Source: Microbacterium sp. oral taxon 186 str. F0373
GTDB lineage: Bacteria > Actinomycetota > Actinomycetes > Actinomycetales > Microbacteriaceae
DNA length: 64,000 bases
Direction: 5' to 3'
NCBI RefSeq assembly: GCF_000411455.1
Contig: NZ_KE150457.1
Location: 1,018,023-1,082,022, forward strand
Part shown: positions 7,714-15,609 of the stretch, one piece after another
Layout of the letters: each line of letters starts with the position of its first letter
Numbering within the stretch: the first letter of the stretch is position 1
Notes under the pieces: model-generated
The model's input: only the letters and a program-made list of their open reading frames with translations
Databases searched by the model: none
Told to the model about the DNA's origin: nothing
Made by a program: the position numbers and the translations under genes

Positions 7714-9129
7714 TCAGGCGGCGTTCGCGGCGGGCTGCGCCGTTGCGGCGAGCCAGGCGCGGTAGCTGCCGTCGATCTCGATGACGTCGTGACCGGCTCG
7801 ACGCAGGGCGCTGGCGACGACGCTGTTGCGGACGCCGCTCTGGCAGTAAGTGAGGATGACGCCCGAGCTGGGGAGCTCATCGGTGTGCCAGAGAGCGCGA
7901 CCGCCGGAGAGTTGGGCGGCACCGGGGATGTGTCCCGCGTTGTATTCGGTGCGGTTGCGCACATCGAGCAGGAGGGCGTGCTCCACCTGGTCGATGTCCG
8001 TGGGGGCGATGGTCTTCGGCTGAACGAGCCGCAGTCCGTCGAGGGTGTCGGTGAAGCCGTGGACAGCGTCGATCCCCACCCGCAGCAGGTGGTCGCGGAA
8101 CCGCCCGGCCGCGTCAGTCGAGTCGGCCAGAATGACGAGGGGGCGTGTTTCCGTCTCAGGGTCGTAGACCCAGGCGGCGTAGCTGGCGGCTTTCGCTTCG
8201 CCGGGGACGTTGAGCGCGCCGGGCACGGTGCCCTGGTGTACCTGCGCGTGGTGGCGGGTGTCGATGAGGATGACGCTGTCTTCCTCCAGCGCAGCGGACA
8301 GGTCGGAGGCGTCGATTTGCGGCAGCGGTGCGAGCTTGCCCAGCAGAGCGGGCCCGGTGCGGTTCTGCCGCTTCATCCGGGCGAAGTAGGCGTGCGCATC
8401 AGGTTGATCATCGAGGAGGGAGTTGATGAAGCCCTGCTCGTCGCCGGCGGCCAGGTACGGTGCCCACCAGGCAAAGCGTCGCTCGTATCCGACCGTGGAG
8501 GTGGGGACAGCGCCGAGGGCCTTGCCGCAGGCCGAGCCGGACCCGTGTGCGGGGAGCACCTGGACGTAGTCCGGGAGGGTGAGGAAACGGTCGCGAAGGC
8601 TGGCGAACAGATCGCGCGCGCCCTGGAAGCGGGTGTCGATACCGCCGGCGGCTTCATCCAGCAGGTCGGGGCGGCCGATGTCGCCGACGAAGACGAAGTC
8701 GCCGCTGAGGAAGTAGCCCGGGTCGGAGGTGGCGGCTCCATCGGTGACGAGGAAGGAAAGGTGCTCGGGGGTGTGGCCGGGGGTGTGCACTGCTTCGAGG
8801 GCGATGTTGCCGAGGGTGATGCGCTGACCGTGCACCATCCGGGTGGCATCATCGAATCCGGAACCGTACTGCCAGTCGGGCCCGCCCTCGGCGGAGACGT
8901 ACATCGTCGCTCCCGTGCGGGCAGCGAGTTCGCGGGTGCCGGAGAGGTAGTCGGCGTGGATGTGAGTCTCGGTGACGGCAGTGATGGTCATGCCATGCTT
9001 CGCGGCGAGGTCGAGATAGACCTGCACGTCGCGGCGGGGATCGACCACAATCGCTTCACCGTTCCGCTGGCAACCGATCAGGTAGCTGGCGTGCGCGAGG
9101 TCGTCGTCATACAAGCGTTCGAGGAGCAC
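7714..9129 (-). CDS. CstB-like persulfide dioxygenase with two rhodanese domains
   Basis: A 471-residue protein with a metallo-beta-lactamase fold at residues 1-240: THIHADYLSG (His56, His58, Asp60), VHTPGHTPEHL, and SGDFVFVGDIGRPDL. This is the glyoxalase-II-like, non-haem iron persulfide dioxygenase type. A first rhodanese domain (about 265-365) lacks the active Cys, and a second (375-471) has TYCQSGVRN with Cys429. The architecture matches CstB of the staphylococcal cst operon, which oxidises persulfides to sulfite/thiosulfate. The GTG at 9129 is chosen because upstream in-frame sequence overlaps a small Cys-rich gene. Confidence 0.88.
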   Translation of the reverse strand: MLLERLYDDDLAHASYLIGCQRNGEAIVVDPRRDVQVYLDLAAKHGMTITAVTETHIHADYLSGTRELAARTGATMYVSAEGGPDWQYGSGFDDATRMVHGQRITLGNIALEAVHTPGHTPEHLSFLVTDGAATSDPGYFLSGDFVFVGDIGRPDLLDEAAGGIDTRFQGARDLFASLRDRFLTLPDYVQVLPAHGSGSACGKALGAVPTSTVGYERRFAWWAPYLAAGDEQGFINSLLDDQPDAHAYFARMKRQNRTGPALLGKLAPLPQIDASDLSAALEEDSVILIDTRHHAQVHQGTVPGALNVPGEAKAASYAAWVYDPETETRPLVILADSTDAAGRFRDHLLRVGIDAVHGFTDTLDGLRLVQPKTIAPTDIDQVEHALLLDVRNRTEYNAGHIPGAAQLSGGRALWHTDELPSSGVILTYCQSGVRNSVVASALRRAGHDVIEIDGSYRAWLAATAQPAANAA

Positions 9130-9149
9130 GGGGATCTGCTTTCGCGGGG

Positions 9150-9269
9150 TCAGTGCGCGCAGGTGCAGCGCTGGTCTTCGGGAACGTCGGCGAGGGCGTC
9201 GTCGATGTGTTGGCCGCAGCCGGCCCACGTGGGCTTGCCGCAGGAGGGGCAGGTGATTTGAGCGCACAC
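9150..9269 (-). CDS. Small Cys-rich (zinc-ribbon-like) protein, 39 aa
   Basis: A GTG start 2 bases after the trxA stop opens a 39-residue frame ending 20 bases before cstB. The sequence contains CPSCGKPTWAGCGQH, then EDQRCTCAH, giving five Cys and two His suited to bind zinc or to form mixed disulfides. The segment CGKxTWAGCGQH is shared with the 61-residue protein at 9647-9832, so the two are paralogues in one operon. No ribosome site is clear, and coupling to trxA is likely. Function unknown. Confidence 0.6.
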   Translation of the reverse strand: MCAQITCPSCGKPTWAGCGQHIDDALADVPEDQRCTCAH

Positions 9270-9271
9270 GG

Positions 9272-9640
9272 TCAGGCAGCCGTCTCGGCAGCCGCGATCT
9301 GGCGGCGGACATCATCCATGTCCAGCTCGCGGGCTTTGGTGATCAGTTGCTCGAGCTGCGGGGCAGGCAGAGCACCGGGCTGCTTGTACACCAGCACGCC
9401 ATCGCGGATCACCATCAGCGTCGGGATCGAGGTGATGCGGTGAGCCGAGGACAACTCAGCTTCCGCTTCGGTGTCCACTTTCGCGAACACGATGTCGGGG
9501 TGCTTCTCCGACGCCGCCTCGAATACCGGAGCGAACGAGCGGCACGGGCCGCACCAGGCCGCCCAGAAGTCGATGAGGACGATCCCGTCTGCCTGGACGG
9601 CCGGGCCGAAGGTCTCGTTCGTGAGCTCAGTGGTGGCCAT
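9272..9640 (-). CDS. trxA: Thioredoxin
   Basis: A 122-residue thioredoxin with the redox motif WCGPC (Cys30, Cys33) after VLIDFWAA and the cis-Pro loop SIPTLMVIRDG. It has no signal peptide and should be cytoplasmic. In this operon it probably reduces persulfides or rhodanese intermediates, releasing sulfide or protecting thiols; thioredoxin-rhodanese pairing is also found in cst-type operons. It starts 7 bases after the preceding small gene. Confidence 0.93.
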   Translation of the reverse strand: MATTELTNETFGPAVQADGIVLIDFWAAWCGPCRSFAPVFEAASEKHPDIVFAKVDTEAEAELSSAHRITSIPTLMVIRDGVLVYKQPGALPAPQLEQLITKARELDMDDVRRQIAAAETAA

Positions 9641-9646
9641 CGTCGG

Positions 9647-9832
9647 TCACCGCCCGAACAGGCGCGAGAAGAACCCGCCCTGCTTCGACTGTGCAGCCTG
9701 CACCTCACCGCGCGTGTGGTTGCCATTGCACCACTGCGACGCGGGCACCGACGCGCGTACCGAAGACACGTGCTGGCCGCAGCCCGCCCACGTCGTCTTC
9801 CCACAGGTCCGGCACTTCGTAGCTCGACACAT
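9647..9832 (-). CDS. Small Cys-rich (zinc-ribbon-like) protein, 61 aa
   Basis: The first gene of the leftward sulfur operon, with an ATG at 9832 preceded by GGGAGAGA. It encodes MCRATKCRTCGKTTWAGC, then GQHVSS, a variable middle with QWCNGNH, and a basic-aromatic tail GGFFSRLFGR. Five Cys and two His could hold a metal. Related short proteins of this pattern occur in actinobacteria without known function. Its place as promoter-proximal gene of a persulfide-regulated operon suggests a thiol or metal role; that is inference. Confidence 0.7.
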   Translation of the reverse strand: MCRATKCRTCGKTTWAGCGQHVSSVRASVPASQWCNGNHTRGEVQAAQSKQGGFFSRLFGR

Positions 9833-9851
9833 GTTCTCTCCCTTTCCGGTG

Positions 9852-9904
9852 ATACCCCAGGGGGTATATCTGAACCTGGACGCCCAGGATACTCCGGGGG
9901 GTAT
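9852..9904. promoter_or_regulatory. Two CsoR/CstR-type operator palindromes in divergent promoter
   Basis: ATACCCC-A-GGGGGTAT at 9852-9867 and ATACTCCGGGGGGTAT at 9889-9904 are G/C-tract palindromes flanked by AT, the form bound by CsoR-family repressors. They are 37 bases apart and lie between the leftward operon (first ATG 9832) and the repressor gene (ATG 9937). One site therefore sits near each promoter, and the repressor is expected to control both directions, including itself. Confidence 0.85.
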
Positions 9905-9936
9905 AGTTGTTGTCAACTCGACGGAAGGAACCGCTC

Positions 9937-10230
9937 ATGGGCAGTGACCCGCAAGGCCCTGACTCGCTGCTGCACGATCAGGAGGCGAAGCGAAAGGTGC
10001 TCAACCGTCTGAAGCGTGCGCAAGGACAGCTCGCCGCGGTGATCGGCGCCGTTGAAAACGACGCACACTGCCGCGACGTCGTTCAGCAGCTCTCCGCCGT
10101 CTCTAAAGCTCTGGATCGGGCCGGCTTCCTCGTCATCTCCACCGCTCTTCGCGACTGCATGACCACGCCGGAGGCGGATAACGTCACCAACCCCGACGAG
10201 CTGGAAAAGCTCTTCCTCTCCCTCGCCTGA
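9937..10230 (+). CDS. CsoR/CstR-family repressor, likely persulfide sensor
   Basis: A 97-residue all-helical CsoR-family protein (RLKRAQGQLAAVIGAVEND). Cys45 and Cys74 are 29 residues apart, as in CsoR and CstR, but the position four before the second Cys, His in copper-sensing CsoR, is Ala70. Loss of this ligand with both Cys kept is the pattern of CstR, which senses persulfides by cross-linking the Cys pair. ATG at 9937 after GGAAGGA is preferred over the earlier frame opening at 9907, which overlaps the operator. Confidence 0.85.
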   Translation: MGSDPQGPDSLLHDQEAKRKVLNRLKRAQGQLAAVIGAVENDAHCRDVVQQLSAVSKALDRAGFLVISTALRDCMTTPEADNVTNPDELEKLFLSLA

Positions 10231-10580
10231 TGACCACGCGAAACACGCTCGTCATCCACGTCTTCGCCGAGGACGCCGCGGTTCTCACCGCCGCGCTGCG
10301 CGTTGCCCGAAACGCCGTTGACGATCTCAGTCCCGACGGCATCGTGCAGCTCGTCGTCCAGGGCGGCGCGGTGCGGGGCCTGGTCGCGGACGGTGCCTAT
10401 CGAGACGATCTCGTCGCAACGATCCGCAGTGCGGGCGTACAGGTGCTGGCGTGTCAGAACAGCATGAGCCGAGAAGACGTGGACGCTGATTCTTTGCTCG
10501 AGGGGGTGTCAACCGTTGCCGCGGCCGTGGGCTACCTCGCTCAACAACAATGGGCAGGCGCCGCCTACGTACGACTGTGA
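10230..10580 (+). CDS. DsrE/DsrF-like sulfur relay protein
   Basis: A 116-residue protein that starts inside the repressor stop (TGATG). It begins TLVIHVFAED and has a single conserved Cys75 in VLACQNSMS, followed by GVSTVAAAVGYLAQQQ and WAGAAYVRL. This arrangement is that of the DsrE/DsrF-like family of small proteins that carry sulfur on one Cys. Co-transcription with the persulfide sensor supports a role as a persulfide carrier or acceptor. Confidence 0.75.
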   Translation: MTTRNTLVIHVFAEDAAVLTAALRVARNAVDDLSPDGIVQLVVQGGAVRGLVADGAYRDDLVATIRSAGVQVLACQNSMSREDVDADSLLEGVSTVAAAVGYLAQQQWAGAAYVRL

Positions 10581-10895
10581 TGCATCCAGCACCTGTCACG
10601 CCATCCGCACGCACCGGTATCGCAGCTGTGACCTCTTCTGCGTGATGGCAACTAGTCCGAGAGCGACATTTCTGCGCAAAACTCTGAAGTCCCACCGACG
10701 AGCATCCCTCCAGCAAGGCGGCCCAGCCCCGACCTGAGCCCTGCGAGAACCGAGCTGCTGTAGACACGTCACGTAGCGAAGTCAGAACGCCGCCACGGAG
10801 CGCTGTTATTCACAGAGCTACGTCCGCGAGTCGTGTCTCATAACCCGTGTCCGCAAACTATGTAACGGACGCGGCGTTCGCGTTACTCTGAGGGC
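10581..10895. other. Gene-free interval before transposition module 2, with res-like dyads
   Basis: No convincing gene was seen in these 315 bases. The right part holds short repeated and inverted words: GTCCG-N12-CGGAC at 10849-10870, CGTGTCTCATAACC just before it, and a further CGTTAC near 10880. This is where a res site for the serine resolvase starting at 10896 would be expected. The left part (10581-10800) looks like plain junction sequence between the island and the transposon. Confidence 0.5.
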
Positions 10896-11462
10896 ATGGC
10901 CACGATCGGATACGCCCGCGTCTCGACGCGCGAGCAGAACCCCGACGGTCAGACCGACGCGCTTGAAGCGGCCGGCTGCGACAAGATCTTCGTCGAGCAC
11001 GCCTCTGGCGCCCTGGCGAAGCGACCCGCGCTGACCGATGCTCTCGGTTACCTGCGGGAGGGGGACTCGCTCGTCGTGACGAAGCTCGACCGGCTTGGCC
11101 GATCCGTCCGCAACCTCAAGCAGATCGCCGACGAACTGCAGCAACGTGGGTTGGGCTTTCGAGCGCTGTCCCAGGGCATCGATACGACCACACCGGGCGG
11201 GAGGTTGTTCTTCCACATGCTCGCCGCGATCGCCGAGTTCGAGCACGACCTGATTGTGGAACGGACGCATGATGGCCTGGCGGCGGCGCGAGCTCGGGGG
11301 CGTAAGGGCGGCCCAAAGTTCAAGATGACGCCGACGAAGATTCGACAGGCCCGCGCGATGTACGACGAGGGTGCGCACACCGTGCAAGAGATCGCCGACA
11401 CCTTCGGGGTATCCCGGCCCACGATCTACCGGCACCTGGCCGATCACGTCGAGCGGGCCTGA
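10896..11462 (+). CDS. Serine recombinase (Tn3-type resolvase)
   Basis: A 188-residue resolvase: MATIGYARVSTREQN with nucleophile Ser10, VVTKLDRLGRSVRNL, the long E-helix region GRLFFHMLAAIAEFEHDLI, and a C-terminal helix-turn-helix EIADTFGVSRPTIYRHL. Start is the ATG with the motif at the expected distance. It precedes the transposase gene by 9 bases. It is a different resolvase lineage from the one at 5191-5787. Confidence 0.92.
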   Translation: MATIGYARVSTREQNPDGQTDALEAAGCDKIFVEHASGALAKRPALTDALGYLREGDSLVVTKLDRLGRSVRNLKQIADELQQRGLGFRALSQGIDTTTPGGRLFFHMLAAIAEFEHDLIVERTHDGLAAARARGRKGGPKFKMTPTKIRQARAMYDEGAHTVQEIADTFGVSRPTIYRHLADHVERA

Positions 11463-11471
11463 CGAGGGATC

Positions 11472-12908
11472 ATGGCGCACCTCAGCGACCGGCAGAAAGC
11501 CGAGCTTGTGTGCCAACACCTCGACGGTGTGCCGTGGACGCGGATCGCGGAGCACTCCGGCGTCACGGTGCGAACCTTGCAACGATGGGCCGCTCGCATC
11601 GGTGCGGGGCAGCTCGCAAGACCGCCTCGCCGAGATAAAGGTGCCTCCCGTATCCCCACGGAACTGGTCACGGCGATCGAGGCGCTGGCCGTGCGCCGGC
11701 CGGCTCCCACCATCGCGTACATCCATCGGCGCGTCGGCGATATCGCGCGCGATCGAGGTTTGCCAGCTCCCGGGTACACGACCGTTCGCCAAATCGTGCA
11801 CGCTATCGACCCGGGCCTGACAGCTCTCGCTGAGGGCGGTGACGCCGCCTATCGCGACAAATTCGAGCTCGTCTACCGGCGTACGACAACCGCCCCGAAT
11901 GAGCAATGGCAGATGGACCACACGCTGCTGGACGTGATGATCCTCGACGACAAGCAGACGCCTGTGCGCCCCTGGCTGACGATCGTGCTCGATGACTACT
12001 CCCGTGCCGTCGCCGGATACGCCTTAGCGGTTTCGGCGCCCACGTCCGAGCGCTCCGCACTGGCGTTTCACCAGGCCGCGAGCCGGAAACGACATGCCTC
12101 GTGGGTGGTGTCGGGGGTCCCCGATGTTCTCTACAGCGATCACGGGTCGGATTTCACCTCTGCTCGGATCGAACAGGTGTGTCTGGATCTGCACGTGCGC
12201 CTCATTCACTCGCGGGTCGGCGTTCCGCAAGGACGCGGCAAGATCGAGCGGTTCTACCGCACCATCACGACCGAATTGCTCCCGCACCTACCTGGCTTCA
12301 TCCCGCACGGCACCGGCGGCACACCCACCAGCGCCCCCATGTTGACCCTGCACCAGCTCGACGACGTCCTCGAGCGGTTCATCGTCGACGAGTACAACGA
12401 GCGCCCGCACTCCGCGACCGGGACGGCACCGCACGCGCGCTGGCGCAGCGGGAGCTTCATCCCGCGTATGCCCGCACACTCGGAAGACCTCGACATGCTG
12501 TTGCTGACCGCCACCGCCACCAGACGAGTGCAGCGCGACGGCATCCGATTCGCCTCCACCCGATACGTTTCGCCCGTCCTCGCCGCCTACGTCGGTGAAG
12601 ACGTCACCGTCCGATACGACCCCCGCGACCTCGGCGAGATCCGACTGTTTCGCGACAGCGCGTTCCTATGCCGCGCGATCGCCCCTGAACGCTCCTCCGA
12701 AACGATCACCTTCGCCGACCTGCAGAGCGCAAGGAACACCCGGCGCCGGGCGCTGAAGCAGCAACTCCGCTCCCTCAGCGACGTCGCCAGCTCTCTGCCG
12801 GAAGACACTCGGCACCGACCCGCGGCCGCGCCTCTCTCTCCCTCCGAGCCCGACGCGCCAGCCCCGCAATCGAAGAGACACAGGCTGAGGACCTATGCCA
12901 ACGACTGA
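11472..12908 (+). CDS. DDE transposase (TniA/Mu-type)
   Basis: A 478-residue transposase with N-terminal helix-turn-helix (HSGVTVRTLQRW, residues 28-39) and catalytic residues in WQMDHTLLD (Asp149), YSDHGSDF (Asp223) and QGRGKIERFY (Glu259). The C-terminal portion RYDPRDLGEIRLFRDS matches the equivalent segment of the first module. Its last 14 bases overlap the start of the ATPase gene. It appears intact. Confidence 0.9.
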   Translation: MAHLSDRQKAELVCQHLDGVPWTRIAEHSGVTVRTLQRWAARIGAGQLARPPRRDKGASRIPTELVTAIEALAVRRPAPTIAYIHRRVGDIARDRGLPAPGYTTVRQIVHAIDPGLTALAEGGDAAYRDKFELVYRRTTTAPNEQWQMDHTLLDVMILDDKQTPVRPWLTIVLDDYSRAVAGYALAVSAPTSERSALAFHQAASRKRHASWVVSGVPDVLYSDHGSDFTSARIEQVCLDLHVRLIHSRVGVPQGRGKIERFYRTITTELLPHLPGFIPHGTGGTPTSAPMLTLHQLDDVLERFIVDEYNERPHSATGTAPHARWRSGSFIPRMPAHSEDLDMLLLTATATRRVQRDGIRFASTRYVSPVLAAYVGEDVTVRYDPRDLGEIRLFRDSAFLCRAIAPERSSETITFADLQSARNTRRRALKQQLRSLSDVASSLPEDTRHRPAAAPLSPSEPDAPAPQSKRHRLRTYAND

Positions 12909-13732
12909 ATCGACCGTCGGAAAGCCGGTGTCCGTCCTCGTCGGCGCGGACGACGACGGGCGACGGTTCCTCAACGGCACCTTCGACGAATTCACCCAGG
13001 CGCCCCCACCGCACACCGACACCCGCCCCGCGTTCGTCAGCACCCGAGAGCACCGACGATTCGTGGAGTTCGCCGACACCGTACGCTCACACCGCTACAT
13101 CGGCCCGAAAGGGTGGCCTGCTCCCTCCCGTCCCCGAGGGCGTCCAGCAGAGTCGAACGGCGTTCTTCACCCCCACCGTCGCCGCCACCATCAAGCAGAT
13201 CGACCAGGGCCTGCCCCGCGCGTGCCAACAAGTCTCGTGGGCCATTGATTATGCCCGGTACGGTCACGTCGACCCCTACGTCCATCCTGAATCCCAACAC
13301 AGCGGGAACACAGAACTGCTTATCATCGACGAAGCCGACCGCCTCAAAACCGCCGGCCTCGAACAAGTCCGCGATTTCTACGACCGCCACCACATGGGCG
13401 TCATCCTCATCGGCATGCCCGGCATTGAAAAACGCCTCGCGCGCTACCCCCAGCTCTACAGCCGCGTCGGCTTCGCCCACGAATACCGTTCTCTCCGCAG
13501 TGACGAACTCACCGCCGTCGTCACGCAACGCCTCCCCGCACCAGACCCCGGTGATTCAGGGCTCGCTCACACCGCCGCCCTCGCCGCGATCGTGCGCGCC
13601 ACGAACGGGAACTTCCGCCTCGCCGATCGCCTCGTCACTCAGATCCGACGTGTTCTTGACATCAACGGGCACACCCACCTCACGCCCGAGGCCGTCGACG
13701 CCGCCCAGGAAGCCCTCCTCATCGGACACTGA
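12895..13732 (+). pseudogene. TniB-like ATPase lacking Walker A, frameshifted
   Basis: The 5' part (12895 to about 13110) encodes a TniB-like N-terminus ending EFADTVRSHRYIG. The next expected block, containing the P-loop, is missing, and the reading frame changes. From about 13120 another frame continues SRTAFFTPTV, then LLIIDEADRL and VILIGMPGIEKRLARYPQ, to a TGA at 13730-13732. Compared with the intact copy at 2993-3802, roughly 35 residues around GDAGVGKT are gone. The product could not bind ATP normally. Confidence 0.8.
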
Positions 13733-13889
13733 ACGACGCGACAACCGCGACATCTATCGCTGCAATTCACAGTCCTGGCCGCCGCGGCACAGCATCTTCT
13801 TCGCGAACGGCCTCGACCTGCCGTGGGAGCGGGCCCCCACGTGGGATCCCGCCGTGTTCGAGATCGTCGATTCGGCCCTCACCGCCTGA
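13733..13889 (+). pseudogene. 3' remnant of an unidentified gene cut by transposon module 2
   Basis: Directly after the broken tniB the frame ending at 13889 reads convincingly as the end of a protein: PPRHSIFFANGLDLPWERAP, then TWDPAVFEIVD and SALTA before TGA. There is no start codon or ribosome site of its own, and upstream in-frame sequence runs into the transposon in a meaningless frame. I do not recognise the family. It is best explained as the tail of a chromosomal gene truncated by insertion. Confidence 0.55.
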
Positions 13890-13925
13890 GGCGCACGCCC
13901 GGCATCCGTCTGCGAGCATGAGCGT

Positions 13926-14802
13926 ATGACCATGAGTCCGCCATCCCGGGCCGTGCGCGTGCGCCCGGCATCCGTCGACGACGCCCGGGGCATCGCCGCG
14001 GTTCATGTCCAGGCCTGGCGCGAGGCGTATGTCCGCCAGCTTCCGGCGACGGTCCTCGCCGGGTTGCGGGTCGAGCCGCGCATCGAGCGGTGGGCGTCGA
14101 TCATCGAAGACGACGTCACCGACGTCTTCGTCGCCGAGGTCGACGGGCGGATCGTCGGCTGGGCGACGGCCGGTGACGGGCGCGACGACGATCGGCCGAC
14201 GTCGCGGGAGCTGGAGGGCATCTACGTCCTGGCGGCGCACCACGGTACCGGTGCGGGGCAGCTGCTGCTGGACGCGGCGATCGGTGCCGGCGACGCCTAC
14301 CTCTGGATGATGGACGACAACCCCCGCGCCGAAGCGTTCTATCTGCGCAACGGCTTCGTCCGCGACGGGCTCGAACGCGATCAAGTGATGGCCGGGCATC
14401 CGATCCACATCGTGCGGCTGGTGCGTCACGCCGCAGTGCCGCAGTGGGTCGCGGTGAAGGATGCCGAGACGGCGCTGCTCGATGCCGACGTGCGCCGCGA
14501 CGCCGAGACGGTCGATGACCTGCTGCCCCCCCGCGTTCGTCGAGCTCGGCCGCTCCGGCACCCTCTGGACGCGGGAGCAGATCGTCGGTGCGCTTGCCGA
14601 GGAGAGCGCGGACTCGCGCGTCACGCCGCAGACCGATGAGTGGCAGTTCCGTCAGCTCTCGCCCGAGCTGGTGCTGGTCACCTATCGGCTCACGACGCCC
14701 TCGCGGATCAGTCGGCACTCATCACTGTGGGACGTCGGCGGCACCGCACCGCGCCTGCGCTTCCATCAGGGCACGGTCGTGCCGCCGGCATCCGCTCTGT
14801 AG
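13926..14802 (+). pseudogene. GNAT acetyltransferase fused to DUF4440-like domain, frameshifted
   Basis: Residues 1-165 form a GNAT N-acetyltransferase domain (VRPASVDDARGIAAVHVQAW, LEGIYVLAAHHGTGAGQLLL with the acetyl-CoA loop, FYLRNGFVRDGL). The frame continues into a DUF4440/SnoaL-like domain, DAETALLDADVRRDAETVDD, but at a run of seven C (14526-14532) it changes. The continuation AFVELGRSGTLWTREQIVG through RLRFHQGTVVPP is in the next frame, to TAG at 14800-14802. With six C the fusion would be in frame. It may be a true inactivation, phase variation, or a base-call error. Confidence 0.75.
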
Positions 14803-14814
14803 CGGGGCGCGACG

Positions 14815-14925
14815 TCAGCCGTCCTTGCGCTCCCACTCCGCGCGCAACAGCCCGAGAACCACCATGTCCTCGTAGGCGCCCCGCACCCACGCATGCTCGC
14901 GCAAGCGGCCTTCCCTGACTCCACG
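14815..14925 (-). pseudogene. C-terminal remnant of a GNAT-like protein
   Basis: A minus-strand frame closed by TGA at 14815-14817 reads GVREGRLREHAWVRGAYED, then MVVLGLLRAEWERKDG, which is the usual C-terminal pattern of RimJ/RimL-type acetyltransferases. It is only about 36 residues long and its 5' end stops abruptly at the tetR stop codon (14926-14928), so the rest of the gene has been lost. Confidence 0.6.
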
Positions 14926-15609
14926 TCAACGGCGGGGCGCGTCACCAGCTCCGGTCGATGTCCACGCCTGCTCGTGCCGGCGGCGGATGCCGTCGAGCAG
15001 CAGGTCGAGGGCGAAGGCGAACTCCGCGTCGTCGTCGCAGGCCTCCCCGGCGTGCGGCGCCGTGGTGGCCATGCGGATGATCGCGGGGTAGGCCGTCGCG
15101 AACGCGGCCATCGTGGCGGCGCGCTCCCGCGGGTCGTCGGGGGGAACCGGCGTCGGCAGCACGTCGCGGGTGAATCCCCACATGCGGGTGCTCAACGCAT
15201 GCATGGCGTGATGCACGAGATCCGCCGACAGTCCCCCCTCGAACATGTCCGCCATGAGCGCGTCCATGTGCGCGAGGACGCGAGGCGTGGCGCGCTCACG
15301 CGTCTCGATCGCCTGCCGGGTCCAGGCGTGCGACGACAGTGCGGCGCGCACGGCCATGATCCGAGAACGCACGGCGTCGTCCCATGACGCGGTCGGCGCG
15401 GGTGAAGCGACGCCGGCGAGAACCCGGTCGAGCATCGCGTCCACGAGGGCGGCGCGGTCATCGATGTGCTTGTACAGCGCCATCGGCGTGACCCCCAGGC
15501 GTTCGGCGACCGCACGCATGCTTGCCGCGTCGAGGCCGCCTTCGTCGGCGATGGCGGTCGCCGCGTCGACGATGCGCTCCAGGTCGAGACGCGGACGCAC
15601 AGTTGACAC
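14926..15609 (-). CDS. TetR/AcrR family transcriptional regulator
   Basis: About 227 residues with an N-terminal helix-turn-helix (MRAVAERLGVTPMALYKHI) and a TetR_C-type ligand domain. The start is uncertain: GTG at 15609 or 15600 fits the family, while GTG at 15624 would begin inside the operator. No ribosome site is visible, so a leaderless transcript is possible. It is divergent from the membrane gene at 15678, and the two share a palindromic operator pair, so that gene is its likely target. Confidence 0.85.
   Translation of the reverse strand: MSTVRPRLDLERIVDAATAIADEGGLDAASMRAVAERLGVTPMALYKHIDDRAALVDAMLDRVLAGVASPAPTASWDDAVRSRIMAVRAALSSHAWTRQAIETRERATPRVLAHMDALMADMFEGGLSADLVHHAMHALSTRMWGFTRDVLPTPVPPDDPRERAATMAAFATAYPAIIRMATTAPHAGEACDDDAEFAFALDLLLDGIRRRHEQAWTSTGAGDAPRR

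Larger units (their letters stand above)
10849..13732 (+). mobile_element. Transposition module 2 (resolvase-TniA-degenerate TniB)
   Basis: Same gene order as module 1 but on the plus strand: serine resolvase, DDE transposase and AAA ATPase. The ATPase gene is broken, so this copy probably cannot move without help. Limits are gene limits plus the res-like dyad; no terminal repeats were identified. Just to the right, a headless gene end at 13733-13889 marks the junction with chromosomal sequence. Confidence 0.72.

Noticed and set aside
7789..9261. A 490-codon plus-strand frame opposite the persulfide dioxygenase gene
   Set aside because: Val/Gly/Asp/Glu-rich shadow with no domain; the minus strand carries all catalytic motifs of a CstB-like enzyme.
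9852..9904. The G/C-tract palindromes as transcription terminators
   Set aside because: They lie between divergent start codons, have AT ends rather than T tracts, and match the form of CsoR-family operators.
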